Shown: positions 44,050 to 52,445 of the stretch, piece after piece
Numbering within the stretch: position 1 is the stretch's first letter
Layout: every line of letters starts with the position of its first letter
NCBI GenBank assembly: GCA_020850595.1
Contig: JADZEK010000005.1
Coordinates: 38,993 to 102,992, forward strand
Origin: Anaerolineales bacterium
GTDB taxonomy: Bacteria > Chloroflexota > Anaerolineae > Anaerolineales > UBA6663
DNA: 64,000 nucleotides
Reading direction: 5' to 3'
Notes under the pieces: generated by a model
What the model saw: only the letters and a program-made list of their open reading frames with translations
Told to the model about the DNA's origin: nothing
The model's database searches: none
Made by a program: the position numbers and the translations under genes

Positions 44050-44181
44050 GCGTTCCTTCCACCTGTGCCTGCGGGGCGGCTCGCTGCCGCGCCGATCATT
44101 CTACCGCTTTTTGCGCCCCGCCCGAAACATACCCAGCCCAGCGGCCCGCCCGGCCTCTCCGTGTGCCGCCCGGTCCAGACC

Positions 44182-45156
44182 TCAGTCCAGCATCTCTTCG
44201 GCCAGCCGCACGATGTCCGCCGCCTGCGGCAGCACCGCGTTCTCCAGCGCCTCCGCCACTGGGATGGGCACATGCTGCGCGCCCAGCCGCCGCGCCGGCC
44301 CGTGCAGCGCCTCCGGCGCCTGCTCGTACATGCGCGCCACGATCTCGGCCCCCAGCCCGCAATTGCTGTGGCTCTCGTGCACCACCAGCAGCCGCCCGGT
44401 CTTGCGCACCGAGTTGATAATGCAGTCCATATCCAGCGGCTCAATCGTGCGCAGGTCAATCACCTCCGCCTGCACGCCGTGCGTCGCCAGCGTCTCGGCC
44501 GCTTCCAGCGCCAGCAGCACCTGCCGCGAGTAGCTCACCATCGTCAGGTCGCTGCCCGCGCGCTTGACCTCCGCCTGCCCAATCAGCATCGGCGCGTCCT
44601 GCTCGGGCACTTCACCCTTGGTGTTGTACAGCAGCTTGTGCTCGATGAACATCACCGGGTTGCCCGCGTTGATGGCCGCTTTGAGCAGCCCCTTGGCGTC
44701 GCGCGGCGTGGCCGGGGCCACCACGATCAGCCCCGGCGTCTGCGCCAGCCAGCTCTCAATACTCTGGCTGTGCTGCGCGCCGTTGCCGCGCCCGCCGCCC
44801 TGCTGCCCCCGAATGACGATCGGCAGCGCCACCTGCCCGCCGGACATATAGCGCAGCTTGGCCGCCTGGTTAATGATCTGGTCGGCCGCCACCAGCGCGA
44901 AGTCCATGAACAGCAGCTCCACCACCGGCCGCAGCCCCGTCATGGCCGCGCCCAGGCCCAGCCCCACAAAGCCGCTCTCGCTGATCGGCGTGTCGCGCAC
45001 CCGCTCCGGGCCGAACTCATTCAGCAGGTCTTTGGTCACGCGGAAGATGCCGCCGTGCAGGCCGATGTCCTCGCCCATCAAAAAGACGCGCGGATCAGCG
45101 GTCATCGCCTCGCGCAAGGCGTCGTTCAAGGCTTGGGCGTACGTAATGACAGGCAT
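44182..45156 (-). CDS. 2-oxoacid (or acetoin) dehydrogenase E1 beta subunit
   Basis: 324 residues of the transketolase pyrimidine-domain type. It begins [15 protein letters not shown], has [12 protein letters not shown] with the conserved Glu near residue 29, and ends in a transketolase C-terminal domain ([15 protein letters not shown], then LRTIEPLD). With the alpha subunit it forms a thiamine-diphosphate E1 enzyme of the pyruvate, branched-chain or acetoin dehydrogenase group. No E2 (lipoyl acyltransferase) or E3 gene is in this window, so either these are supplied elsewhere or the pair works alone. Confidence 0.9.
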   Translation of the reverse strand: MPVITYAQALNDALREAMTADPRVFLMGEDIGLHGGIFRVTKDLLNEFGPERVRDTPISESGFVGLGLGAAMTGLRPVVELLFMDFALVAADQIINQAAKLRYMSGGQVALPIVIRGQQGGGRGNGAQHSQSIESWLAQTPGLIVVAPATPRDAKGLLKAAINAGNPVMFIEHKLLYNTKGEVPEQDAPMLIGQAEVKRAGSDLTMVSYSRQVLLALEAAETLATHGVQAEVIDLRTIEPLDMDCIINSVRKTGRLLVVHESHSNCGLGAEIVARMYEQAPEALHGPARRLGAQHVPIPVAEALENAVLPQAADIVRLAEEMLD

Positions 45157-45167
45157 CGTCAGTGGCC

Positions 45168-46124
45168 TTATACAAACACGTCCGTCAGGGCGTCGGCCGG
45201 CTCGGGCAGGGGGCTGTCCTGGGCGAACTTCAGCGCGTCGGCGATCACGTCATCGGCCTCCGCTTCCAGCCCGCTCAGCGCGGCCGCGCTGTAGCCCAGG
45301 TCGCCCAACCGCGCGCCCAACCGCTTTAGCGGGTCGTTCTCGCGGGCGCGGGCCACCTCATCCTTAGTGCGGTAGACCTCCGGGTCGCCCATCATGTGCC
45401 CCCACAGACGGTAGGTCATGGCCTCAATATCGGTCGGCCCGCCGCCGCTGCGCGCGTGGGCCGCCGCCGCTTCCACCGCGCTGTACATCGCTTCCAGGTC
45501 GTTGCCGTCCACCTGCTGCGCCGGCATCCCGTAAGCGGCGGCGCGCTTATAGGTCTCCACCACCGACGTCGTCTCGTGCGAGGGCGTCATCTCCGAATAC
45601 AGGTTGTTCTCGCACACCAGCACCAGCGGCAGCTTCCAGATCACCGCCAGGTTCAACGCCTCGTGGAACACGCCCTGGTTCACCGCGCCCTCGCCGAACA
45701 CGGTCACGGCCACCTGCTTGCTCCCGCGCATCTGCGCCGAGAGCGCCGCGCCCGCCGCGTGCGGCACGCCCGCCGCCACGATGGCGTTCGCGCCCAACAG
45801 CCCATGCGCCACGTCGGTAAAGTGCATCGAGCCGCCCTTGCCCTGGCTGCACCCGGTGCGCCGGCCCAGCATCTCGGCCATGGCCGCGCGCGGGCTGAGG
45901 CCCTTGGCCAGCGCCTGGCCGTGGCCGCGGTAGGTGCAGGTCAGGTAGTCGCTGTCGGCCAGGGGCCAGCCGGTGCCGACCGCCGTCGCCTCTTGCCCTA
46001 CGCACGGGTGAAACGAGCCGCGGATCTGCCCCTGCTGATACAGACTGCGGATCGTCTCCTCGAACTTGCGAATGACTTGCATCTGCCGGTAGGCGTCCGG
46101 CAGCCGTTCCTCCGCGATTGGCAT
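45168..46124 (-). CDS. 2-oxoacid (or acetoin) dehydrogenase E1 alpha subunit
   Basis: 318 residues. The thiamine-diphosphate motif runs from [18 protein letters not shown] (about residues 166-183) to VCENN, and the conserved GKGGSMH loop is near residue 95. The E1 beta gene follows after 11 nt. The short length and the SMH loop favour the AcoA/pyruvate dehydrogenase alpha group. Its place behind a DeoR regulator and a PfkB kinase suggests a sugar-linked 2-oxo acid or acetoin-type substrate, but this is not provable from sequence. Confidence 0.9.
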   Translation of the reverse strand: MPIAEERLPDAYRQMQVIRKFEETIRSLYQQGQIRGSFHPCVGQEATAVGTGWPLADSDYLTCTYRGHGQALAKGLSPRAAMAEMLGRRTGCSQGKGGSMHFTDVAHGLLGANAIVAAGVPHAAGAALSAQMRGSKQVAVTVFGEGAVNQGVFHEALNLAVIWKLPLVLVCENNLYSEMTPSHETTSVVETYKRAAAYGMPAQQVDGNDLEAMYSAVEAAAAHARSGGGPTDIEAMTYRLWGHMMGDPEVYRTKDEVARARENDPLKRLGARLGDLGYSAAALSGLEAEADDVIADALKFAQDSPLPEPADALTDVFV

Positions 46125-46222
46125 TCGTCCCTCTCCCTTTCGCCGCAGACGTTGCGGGTCTCTCCGGTACTATACCCGTCTTCCGGCGAACGCCAAAACG
46201 CCGCCGCGCCCGCCTATCTGGC

Positions 46223-47161
46223 TCAAGCCGGCGTAGTCCCGCCCTGGCGCTCGGCCGCCAGGCGCTGCTCGACCTCCGCCCGGTTAGGGATTCCGCCGCG
46301 CCCGCCGCTGCTGCGCGCCTTCAGCCCCGCCGCCACCGTCGCCACCTGCACCGCCGTGGGCACGTCGCCACCCCACGCCAGGCAGGCCGCATAGGCCCCG
46401 TGGAACACATCGCCGCAGCCGGTCGTGTCCACCACCTCGACCGAAAGGGCGGGCTGATGCCGCGCCGGCTGGCCCGGCGCGGCCCACCAGCTGCCCGCCG
46501 CGCCGTGCGTCACCACCACCGCCGCGCTGCCGGGGCGCAGCAGCGCGGCGGCGCTGGCGGCCGGGTCGGCCAGCCCCGTGAGCCCGGCGGCCATTTCCTG
46601 GTTGAGGATCAGGTGGTTGACGCTCTCCAGAAACGCCTCGCGCTCGGAGAACTCGGCCTGCTCAATGTCGCCCACCACCGCCCGGCCGTGGCGGCGCGCA
46701 AGGGCCGCCGCCCGCGCCGCCGCGCCCCCCGCCGTGTGGTCCACGAACAGCACCTGCGCGGCCGCGATGGTGCTCTCCGGCAGGTCGGCGGGGGTGGGGG
46801 CGACGACGTTGGCGTTGGAGAACAGGATGCAGCGCTGCGGCTGGAGGCGGTTGACGATGATGACCGAGTGATAGGGCCGCGCCCCGGCGCGCCTCACCAC
46901 CGGGCCGCAGTCCACGCCCTCCCGCCTCAACTCATTCAGCGTGTAGGCCGACAGGTCATCCTCATCCAACACGCCGCAGTAGGCCGCCCGTGCCCCCAGC
47001 CGCGCCGCCGCCACCAGCGCCGTGCCGGCCAGCCCGCCGCCGGCGCGGGCCGTGGCCCGCACCTGGGTCTTGCCGTCGGGCCGCGGAAACTCATCCACAT
47101 ACAACAGGTCGTCCACGGCGACCGCGCCCAGGCCCAATACGTCATACGTCGTGACAGGCAT
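46223..47161 (-). CDS. PfkB-family carbohydrate kinase (ribokinase-like)
   Basis: 312 residues. The N-terminal GLGAVAVDDLLYVDEFP and GGGLAGTALVAAARLG, and the C-terminal DTTGCGDVFHGAYAACLA with the catalytic Asp, are the PfkB signatures. The anion-hole sequence reads GCGD where GAGD is usual, a Cys for Ala change. It phosphorylates a sugar or nucleoside of unknown identity. It lies 57 nt after the DeoR regulator gene, a common pairing for inducible sugar-phosphate pathways in which the kinase product is the inducer. Confidence 0.85.
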   Translation of the reverse strand: MPVTTYDVLGLGAVAVDDLLYVDEFPRPDGKTQVRATARAGGGLAGTALVAAARLGARAAYCGVLDEDDLSAYTLNELRREGVDCGPVVRRAGARPYHSVIIVNRLQPQRCILFSNANVVAPTPADLPESTIAAAQVLFVDHTAGGAAARAAALARRHGRAVVGDIEQAEFSEREAFLESVNHLILNQEMAAGLTGLADPAASAAALLRPGSAAVVVTHGAAGSWWAAPGQPARHQPALSVEVVDTTGCGDVFHGAYAACLAWGGDVPTAVQVATVAAGLKARSSGGRGGIPNRAEVEQRLAAERQGGTTPA

Positions 47162-47218
47162 CGCGGCCGTCGTGACTCCCGTTCACCCAACCCGCGGGGC
47201 GCCGGCGTCGCCGACCGG

Positions 47219-48001
47219 CTAGGCCGCCTCGGCGGCGGCGCTCAGCACTCCCAGCCCCAGTGCCCGGTACGGCGCCAAAGTCGCCTCCGGCGTGCCCGCG
47301 TCGGTCACGATCAAGTTCAGTTCGCCCGGCGTCGCCACCGTGAAGGTCGTCGCCCGGTCGAACTTGCTGTGATCGGCCAGCAAAATCTTCGTGCGCGCGC
47401 GGGCCAGCATCAGCCGCTTCACCCGCACGTCAGCCGGGTCCGAATCGGTGCAGGCTTGCGGCGTCACGCCATAGGCCGACACAAAACACTTGTGGGCCGT
47501 CACCGTCGCCACGAACTCCTCCGCGGGCGACCCCACCAACGTGTCGTGCCGCGCCAGGTACGTCCCCCCCGTGCAGATCACGCGGAACTCCGGCTGGCGG
47601 CGCAGCGCCAGCACGATGCGCGCCGAATTGGTGATCAGCGTCACGTCTGCCGGAGCGCGCTTGGCCAGTTCCTGCGCGAAAACCACGCACGTCGTCGAGG
47701 AGTCCAGGATCACCGTGTCGCCCGCCTCCACCAACGCGGCCGCCCGGCGCGCCAGGTCGTGCTTCTCCGGCTGGTGCTCCTGCGCGCGCCAGTCCGCGTC
47801 ATCGCCGGCGCGCTCCGCCGGCCGGCCGAGCGTCACGCCGCCGTACTCCTTGCGGATCAGCCCGGCTTGTTCCAGTTCGGTCAGGTAGCGGTAAATCGTC
47901 GTTTGGCTCACCGCCAGTTGCTGCGCCAGGTTCTGGGTCGAGCTGAAACCTTGCTCGCGCAGCAGGGCCAGGATGTCTTTCTTACGTTCCGACTTATACA
48001 T
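47219..48001 (-). CDS. DeoR-family transcriptional regulator
   Basis: 260 residues. The N-terminal winged helix-turn-helix is SERKKDILALLREQGFSS then QQLAVSQTTIYRYLTELEQ. The C-terminal DeoR sensor domain has GDTVILDSSTTC, TLITNS and the late ILLADHSKFDR motif that binds a sugar phosphate. It heads the minus-strand operon and has its own strong promoter. The corrinoid operon starts divergently only about 190 bp away, so it probably represses one or both sides from sites between them. Confidence 0.9.
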   Translation of the reverse strand: MYKSERKKDILALLREQGFSSTQNLAQQLAVSQTTIYRYLTELEQAGLIRKEYGGVTLGRPAERAGDDADWRAQEHQPEKHDLARRAAALVEAGDTVILDSSTTCVVFAQELAKRAPADVTLITNSARIVLALRRQPEFRVICTGGTYLARHDTLVGSPAEEFVATVTAHKCFVSAYGVTPQACTDSDPADVRVKRLMLARARTKILLADHSKFDRATTFTVATPGELNLIVTDAGTPEATLAPYRALGLGVLSAAAEAA

Positions 48002-48030
48002 GGCATCCGTCCGGGGGCCGAATCTGCCAA

Positions 48031-48059
48031 ACTATAGCGGCCTGGCGAGTTCTTGTCAA
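48031..48059 (-). promoter_or_regulatory. Promoter of the DeoR operon
   Basis: The minus strand reads TTGACA (48059-48054), a 17-nt spacer and TATAGT (48036-48031). This is close to consensus and about 30 nt upstream of the DeoR start codon. Confidence 0.8.
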
Positions 48060-48079
48060 ATACCGCCATCAATCCTGAC

Positions 48080-48117
48080 TAAATTACGGAAGAATTTACG
48101 CGCAATTGACAAAATTG
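48080..48117. promoter_or_regulatory. Candidate operator palindromes between the divergent promoters
   Basis: Two short inverted repeats lie in an AT-rich stretch: TAAATT (48080-48085) with AATTTA (48093-48098), and CAATT (48103-48107) with AATTG (48113-48117). The second overlaps the -35 of the corrinoid-operon promoter. Their position suits a DeoR-type repressor site, but this is inference. Confidence 0.4.
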
Positions 48118-48134
48118 TGAAAAAATCTGATAAT
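48106..48134 (+). promoter_or_regulatory. Promoter of the corrinoid methyl-transfer operon
   Basis: The plus strand reads TTGACA (48106-48111), a 17-nt spacer and GATAAT (48129-48134). The leader is about 55 nt to the ATG at 48195, which has a GGAG ribosome-binding site 8 nt upstream. Confidence 0.8.
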
Positions 48135-48194
48135 GTTGCCCGTCAAGCGCGCCTCGCCGGTGCGCAGCGTCCGTGTATGATCGGAGTGATTGGT

Positions 48195-48995
48195 ATGACC
48201 CGAGAAGAAGAAGTTCGCCAGGGGCTATTTGACGGCACCCTCTACGGCAAGGCCCCGCAGGTCAAGGCCCTCACCGAAGAAGCGCTCGCCCTGGGCCTGG
48301 CCCCGCTCGATATCCTGTTTGGCCCGCTCATCCCCGCGCTCGAAGAAGTCGGCCGCCGCTTTGAGGTCGGCGAATACTTCGTCCCCGAGATGATCATCTC
48401 GGCCAAGGCCATGGGCGAAGCCCTCAAGCTCCTGCGCCCGCTGCTGGCCCAGACCGGCGCCAAGCCCATCGGCACCGTCGTCATCCTCACTGTAAAGGGC
48501 GACATGCACGACATCGGCAAGAACCTGTGCATCATGATGCTCGAAGGCGCGGGCTTCAACGTCGTGGACCTGGGCGTCAACACCAGCCTGGACAAGCTCC
48601 TCAACGCCGTGCGCGAGCACCGCCCGCAGTTGGTCGGCTTCTCCGCCTTCCTCACCACCACCATGCCCATGTTCAAGACCAACCTCGAGGCGCTCGCCAA
48701 GGCCGGCCTGCGCGACAACCTCAAGGTCATGGTTGGCGGCGCGCCCGTCACCCAAGAATACGCCGACAAGGTCGGCGCCGATGGCTACGCCGCCACCGCC
48801 AGCGCCACCGTCACCCTGGCCAAAGAGCTCATGGTCAGTCTGGGGTATGATATTAGCGCTAGCAGCACCGTCTCGGCCGAGACCGAAGCCGCCGTTGGCG
48901 CCATGGAAACCCTCATGGACACTTGGGATCGAGTAGAGTCTCGCGCGCATGCCGTCAAGGCCGGCGCCCTCCGCTCGCACCCGCCCGCCGCCTGA
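48195..48995 (+). CDS. Methyltransferase-cognate corrinoid protein (B12-binding)
   Basis: 266 residues from the ATG at 48195, chosen over an earlier ATG at 48177 because it has the better-spaced GGAG site. An N-terminal helical cap (about residues 1-90, with PLDILFGPLIPALEEVGRRF) precedes a Rossmann-type B12 domain. This carries Asp103-x-His105-x-x-Gly108 (GDMHDIGKN), the lower-ligand His motif, then a VVDLG strand and VGGAP near residue 183. Such MtaC/MtbC/MttC-like proteins carry a methyl group on cobalt between two methyltransferases. It is followed by an activase gene and a UroD-family methyltransferase gene, forming a three-gene unit. Confidence 0.93.
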   Translation: MTREEEVRQGLFDGTLYGKAPQVKALTEEALALGLAPLDILFGPLIPALEEVGRRFEVGEYFVPEMIISAKAMGEALKLLRPLLAQTGAKPIGTVVILTVKGDMHDIGKNLCIMMLEGAGFNVVDLGVNTSLDKLLNAVREHRPQLVGFSAFLTTTMPMFKTNLEALAKAGLRDNLKVMVGGAPVTQEYADKVGADGYAATASATVTLAKELMVSLGYDISASSTVSAETEAAVGAMETLMDTWDRVESRAHAVKAGALRSHPPAA

Positions 48996-49121
48996 GACAT
49001 GCCCTGAGCCGAACGTGAGCGCGGTTTGGTCGGGCAGCCTGCCGCGGGCGCCCGACCGAACCGCGTTGTTGCGCCGCCACTCATCTCCCACTCGCCTGCG
49101 CTGGAGCGTCTCCCATCTGCC

Positions 49122-51011
49122 ATGCCGCCTACCTCTGAGTCTGCCGACAAAGTCACCATTCACTTCAAGCCGCAAGACCGTCAAACGCGCGTCCCGGCCG
49201 GCTCGACCCTCTTCAACGCCGCCAACTGGATCGGCCTGGCCATTGACAGCACCTGCGGCGGCATGGGCACCTGCGGCAAGTGCCGCGTGCGCATCCTGGG
49301 CGGCGACCCGGCCATCACCCAGGCCGACCGCAAGGTCTTTTCGGCCGACGAACTGGCCGCGGGCTGGCGGCTCTCCTGCCGCGCCGAAGTCCTCACCGAC
49401 CTCACCTGCGAAGTGCCGCGGCTCATGGGCAATCCCAAAGCCGCCATCATGGGCTTCGGCAAGCACATCATCCTCAATCCTAACGTCCACAAAGTCTTTC
49501 TCAAGCTGCCGCCCGCCGTGCTCGAAGATCAGCGCAGCGACTACGAGCGCGTGCGCGCGGCGCTCGACGACGCCGGCTTCGAGGTCGTCGCCGGGCTGGC
49601 CGTGCGCCGCCGGCTGCCCAAGACCCTGCGCAACGCCGATTGGAACGTCACCGCCGTCGTCGTCGGCCAGCAGCTTGTCGCCGTCGAGCCGGGCGACACC
49701 TCCAAGCGCTCCTTCGGCGTCTCCTTCGACATCGGCACCACCACCGTCGTCGGTCTGCTCATCAACCTTGCCAACGGCTCGCCGCTCTCGGCCAAGTCGG
49801 CCCTCAACGGCCAGGCCATCTATGGGGCCGATGTCATCGCCCGCATTAGCCACACCATGCTCAACGCTGACGGGCTTCAGCAGCTCAGCGACCGCATCCT
49901 CCGCACCCTCAACGACGTGCTCGCCCGGCTCCTGGCCGAAGCGCAGGTGGCCCCTGAAGAAATATACGAAGTCGTCGTGGCCGGCAACGCCACCATGACC
50001 CACCTGCTGCTCGGCTTCGACCCCGAAGCCATCGGCGTCGAGCCTTTCATCCCGGTCGCCGAAGACATGTTCTCCGTTCGCGCCGCCGAGCTTGGCCTGA
50101 CCGTCCACCCCGAAGCGCCCGTCGTGGTCCTGCCGCACATCGGCGCTTACGTGGGGGCCGACCTCGTCGCCGGCATCCTCGCCACCGGCATTCAGCAAAA
50201 GCCGGGCGTGCGCCTGCTGGTGGACGTGGGCACCAACGGCGAGATCATCCTCGGCTCGGCCGCCCGCACCCTGGCCACCGCCGCCCCGGCCGGCCCGGCC
50301 TTCGAGGGCGCGCGCATTCAAGACGGCATGCGCGCCGCCGACGGCGCCATTGAGGTGGTCAAGCTCGACGCCGACGGCGTGCACTTGCAGGTCATTGGCG
50401 ACGTGCCGCCCATCGGCCTGTGCGGCTCCGGCCTGCTCGACATCGTCGCCCAGTTGCGCCTCACTGGCCTGCTCGACGCCTCCGGCCAGATGCTCTCGCC
50501 CGAGGCCGCCGCGGCCCAGGTCCCGCCCCGGCTGGCTGAGCGGGTCACCCTCACCGCCGAAGGCGTCAAGTCCTTCCTCCTGGCCTCCGCCGAGCAGAGC
50601 GGTTCCGGCCGCCCCATCCAGATCACCCAGCGCGACATCCGTGAGTTGCAGTTCGCCAAGGGCGCCATCGCCGGCGGCATTGCCGTGCTCATGAACGTGC
50701 TCGCCATCACCGCCGCCGACCTGCAAGAGATTTACCTGGCCGGCTCGTTTGGCTCCTACATCAATCCGCAGAGCGCCCGCGTCATCGGCCTGGTCCCGCC
50801 CGTGCCCGTCGAGCGCATCAAGGCCGTCGGCAACTCCGCCGGCGAAGGCGCGCGCATCGCCCTGGTCAGCTTCCGCGAGCGCTCCATCGCTCAGGCCATC
50901 CCCGCCAACGTCGAATATCTAGAGCTATCCGGCCGCGCCGATTTCAACGACGCCTTTATCGAAGTGCTGGCCTTCCCGCCGCTCGAAGCGCTGGCGGTGC
51001 CGGCCGCCTGA
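49122..51011 (+). CDS. RACo/RamA-like reductive activator of corrinoid protein (2Fe-2S + ASKHA/DUF4445)
   Basis: 629 residues from the ATG at 49122. The N-terminus has a plant-type ferredoxin [2Fe-2S] motif with Cys45, Cys51, Cys54 and Cys86 (TCGGMGTCGKC). After a linker the C-terminal region carries the ASKHA ATPase signature FDIGTTTVVG, LLVDVGTNGEI and CGSGLLD. This matches proteins that reduce inactive Co(II) corrinoid to Co(I) using ATP. It lies about 125 nt after the corrinoid-protein gene. Its presence shows that the module is meant to work as a redox-sensitive corrinoid methyl-transfer system. Confidence 0.92.
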   Translation: MPPTSESADKVTIHFKPQDRQTRVPAGSTLFNAANWIGLAIDSTCGGMGTCGKCRVRILGGDPAITQADRKVFSADELAAGWRLSCRAEVLTDLTCEVPRLMGNPKAAIMGFGKHIILNPNVHKVFLKLPPAVLEDQRSDYERVRAALDDAGFEVVAGLAVRRRLPKTLRNADWNVTAVVVGQQLVAVEPGDTSKRSFGVSFDIGTTTVVGLLINLANGSPLSAKSALNGQAIYGADVIARISHTMLNADGLQQLSDRILRTLNDVLARLLAEAQVAPEEIYEVVVAGNATMTHLLLGFDPEAIGVEPFIPVAEDMFSVRAAELGLTVHPEAPVVVLPHIGAYVGADLVAGILATGIQQKPGVRLLVDVGTNGEIILGSAARTLATAAPAGPAFEGARIQDGMRAADGAIEVVKLDADGVHLQVIGDVPPIGLCGSGLLDIVAQLRLTGLLDASGQMLSPEAAAAQVPPRLAERVTLTAEGVKSFLLASAEQSGSGRPIQITQRDIRELQFAKGAIAGGIAVLMNVLAITAADLQEIYLAGSFGSYINPQSARVIGLVPPVPVERIKAVGNSAGEGARIALVSFRERSIAQAIPANVEYLELSGRADFNDAFIEVLAFPPLEALAVPAA

Positions 51012-51135
51012 CCAATCGTCGAGCGCTGCTGACAACGAGACCGCTGACCGCCGCGTTCGCTGAGAACGATCCGGCGGCCTCCCTTACATCCGCTCTGCGC
51101 GCAGCGCCATCCGCTGCCAAAGGACTCCACCCCCC

Positions 51136-52281
51136 ATGCTTACCCACCGCGAGCGCGTCGTCAAGGCCCTCAACCACCAGGAGCCTGACCGCGTGCCGAT
51201 TGACCTCTACTTCCACGCCGGCATGCTCACCGACGCCTCCTACTTTGCCCTAAAGAAGCACTTGGGCATCACGGGCGACATCGCCCCCTTCCGCCAGGGC
51301 CTCGGCGCCAACTACTACGACGAGCGCATCTTGGAGGCGTTCGACATTGACATCCGGCGCGTGTTTTTCGAGCCGGAGCAGGAACTGACGCCCCTCAACG
51401 CCGAAGAGGCGCAATTCGTTGACCCCTGGGGCACGCGCTTCATCTCCGGCCCTGGCTACACCCACCCGGCCGGCCCGCCGCTCACTGAGATCAACACCAT
51501 TGAGGAACTGCGCGCCTACCCCTGGCCCAAGCCCGAGCAGTTTGGCAAGGTGGCGGGCCTCAAAGAACAGGCTCTGCGCCTTTACCACGAGACCGACTAC
51601 GCCATCGCCCTGCGCCGCCCCGGCATCCGCGGCGGCCTGCTCGATAAGGGCGGCGACCTGCGCGGCATGGAGCAGTTCATGATGGACCTGGCCCTCGACC
51701 CGGACTACTGCCGGGCGCTGTGCGAGATCCTCGCCGAGATCTACGCCGACACCTACGAACTGGCCCTGCGCCAGGTCGGCCCGTACGTCCAGATCGTCGA
51801 GATGCAGGACGACCTGGGCGCGCAGCTTCAGCCCCTCATTTCGCCCAACACCTGGCGCGCCGTCATGAAGGCCCCGCAAAAATACATCTGCGACCGGGTC
51901 CACCAGTGGGCGCCCAACGCCAAGATCATCTTCCATACCGACGGCAATGTCCACGCGCTCATCCCCGACCTCATCGAAGTCGGCGTTGACTTCCTCAACC
52001 CCATTCAGCCCTCCGCCCGCCTGATGGACTCCTTCGCCCTCAAAGCCGAGTTCGGCGACCGCCTGGGCTTCCACGGCGCCATGGACGTGCAAACCGTACT
52101 CAACCAGGACGAGGCCACTGTCCGCCACGACGTGCGCACCCGCATCCGCGCCCTCGGCCCCGGCGGCGGCTTCATCCTCGCCCCCGCCAACCACATCCAG
52201 TGGGACATCCCGCCCGAAAACGTCGTCGCCATGTACGCCGAAGCCCGCCAATACGGCGTCTACCCCCTCCCCAAAGACTAG
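51136..52281 (+). CDS. Uroporphyrinogen decarboxylase (UroD)-family corrinoid methyltransferase
   Basis: 381 residues with the UroD-like TIM barrel: an N-terminal MLTHRERVVKALNHQEPDRVP and a later FHTDGNV (His267, Asp269) strand. MtaA/MtbA-type members bind zinc through a His-x-Cys motif and a later Cys. Here the equivalent strand is His-Thr-Asp and no such Cys pair is evident, so it is not a classical coenzyme M or folate methyltransferase. True haem-pathway HemE is unlikely in this context. It probably transfers methyl to or from the corrinoid protein encoded two genes upstream. A strong terminator follows. Confidence 0.88.
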   Translation: MLTHRERVVKALNHQEPDRVPIDLYFHAGMLTDASYFALKKHLGITGDIAPFRQGLGANYYDERILEAFDIDIRRVFFEPEQELTPLNAEEAQFVDPWGTRFISGPGYTHPAGPPLTEINTIEELRAYPWPKPEQFGKVAGLKEQALRLYHETDYAIALRRPGIRGGLLDKGGDLRGMEQFMMDLALDPDYCRALCEILAEIYADTYELALRQVGPYVQIVEMQDDLGAQLQPLISPNTWRAVMKAPQKYICDRVHQWAPNAKIIFHTDGNVHALIPDLIEVGVDFLNPIQPSARLMDSFALKAEFGDRLGFHGAMDVQTVLNQDEATVRHDVRTRIRALGPGGGFILAPANHIQWDIPPENVVAMYAEARQYGVYPLPKD

Positions 52282-52305
52282 CCTCCGCCGCCCGCCATTC
52301 CCACC

Positions 52306-52330
52306 GGGCCGGGTCATCCCCGGCCCTTTT
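52306..52330 (+). terminator. Intrinsic terminator of the corrinoid operon
   Basis: An 8-bp stem GGGCCGGG with CCCGGCCC (52306-52313 with 52319-52326) and a 5-nt loop are followed by TTTT. It lies 25 nt past the methyltransferase stop. Confidence 0.85.
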
Positions 52331-52391
52331 CTATACCCCTGCGTTACCCACCTCTCACCTCCCCCTCCCACCTCCAACCCCTAACCGCCTC

Positions 52392-52419
52392 TTTCCCTTA
52401 CCATTTTTGTCAGTATAAT
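52392..52419 (+). promoter_or_regulatory. Promoter of the eCIS-cargo-like gene
   Basis: A perfect TATAAT (52414-52419) with a weak TTTCCC -35 (52392-52397) at 16-nt spacing, in locally AT-rich DNA. The ATG is 27 nt downstream after a GAGGGG ribosome-binding site. Confidence 0.6.
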
Positions 52420-52445
52420 GACACTGTATCCGAGAGGGGTGCGCC

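Noticed and set aside
48225..50726. Very long minus-strand frame opposite the corrinoid and activase genes
   Set aside because: It spans two well-supported plus-strand genes and their gap, and its protein is a low-complexity Gly/Ala/Asp/His mix. GC-rich DNA creates such antisense frames.
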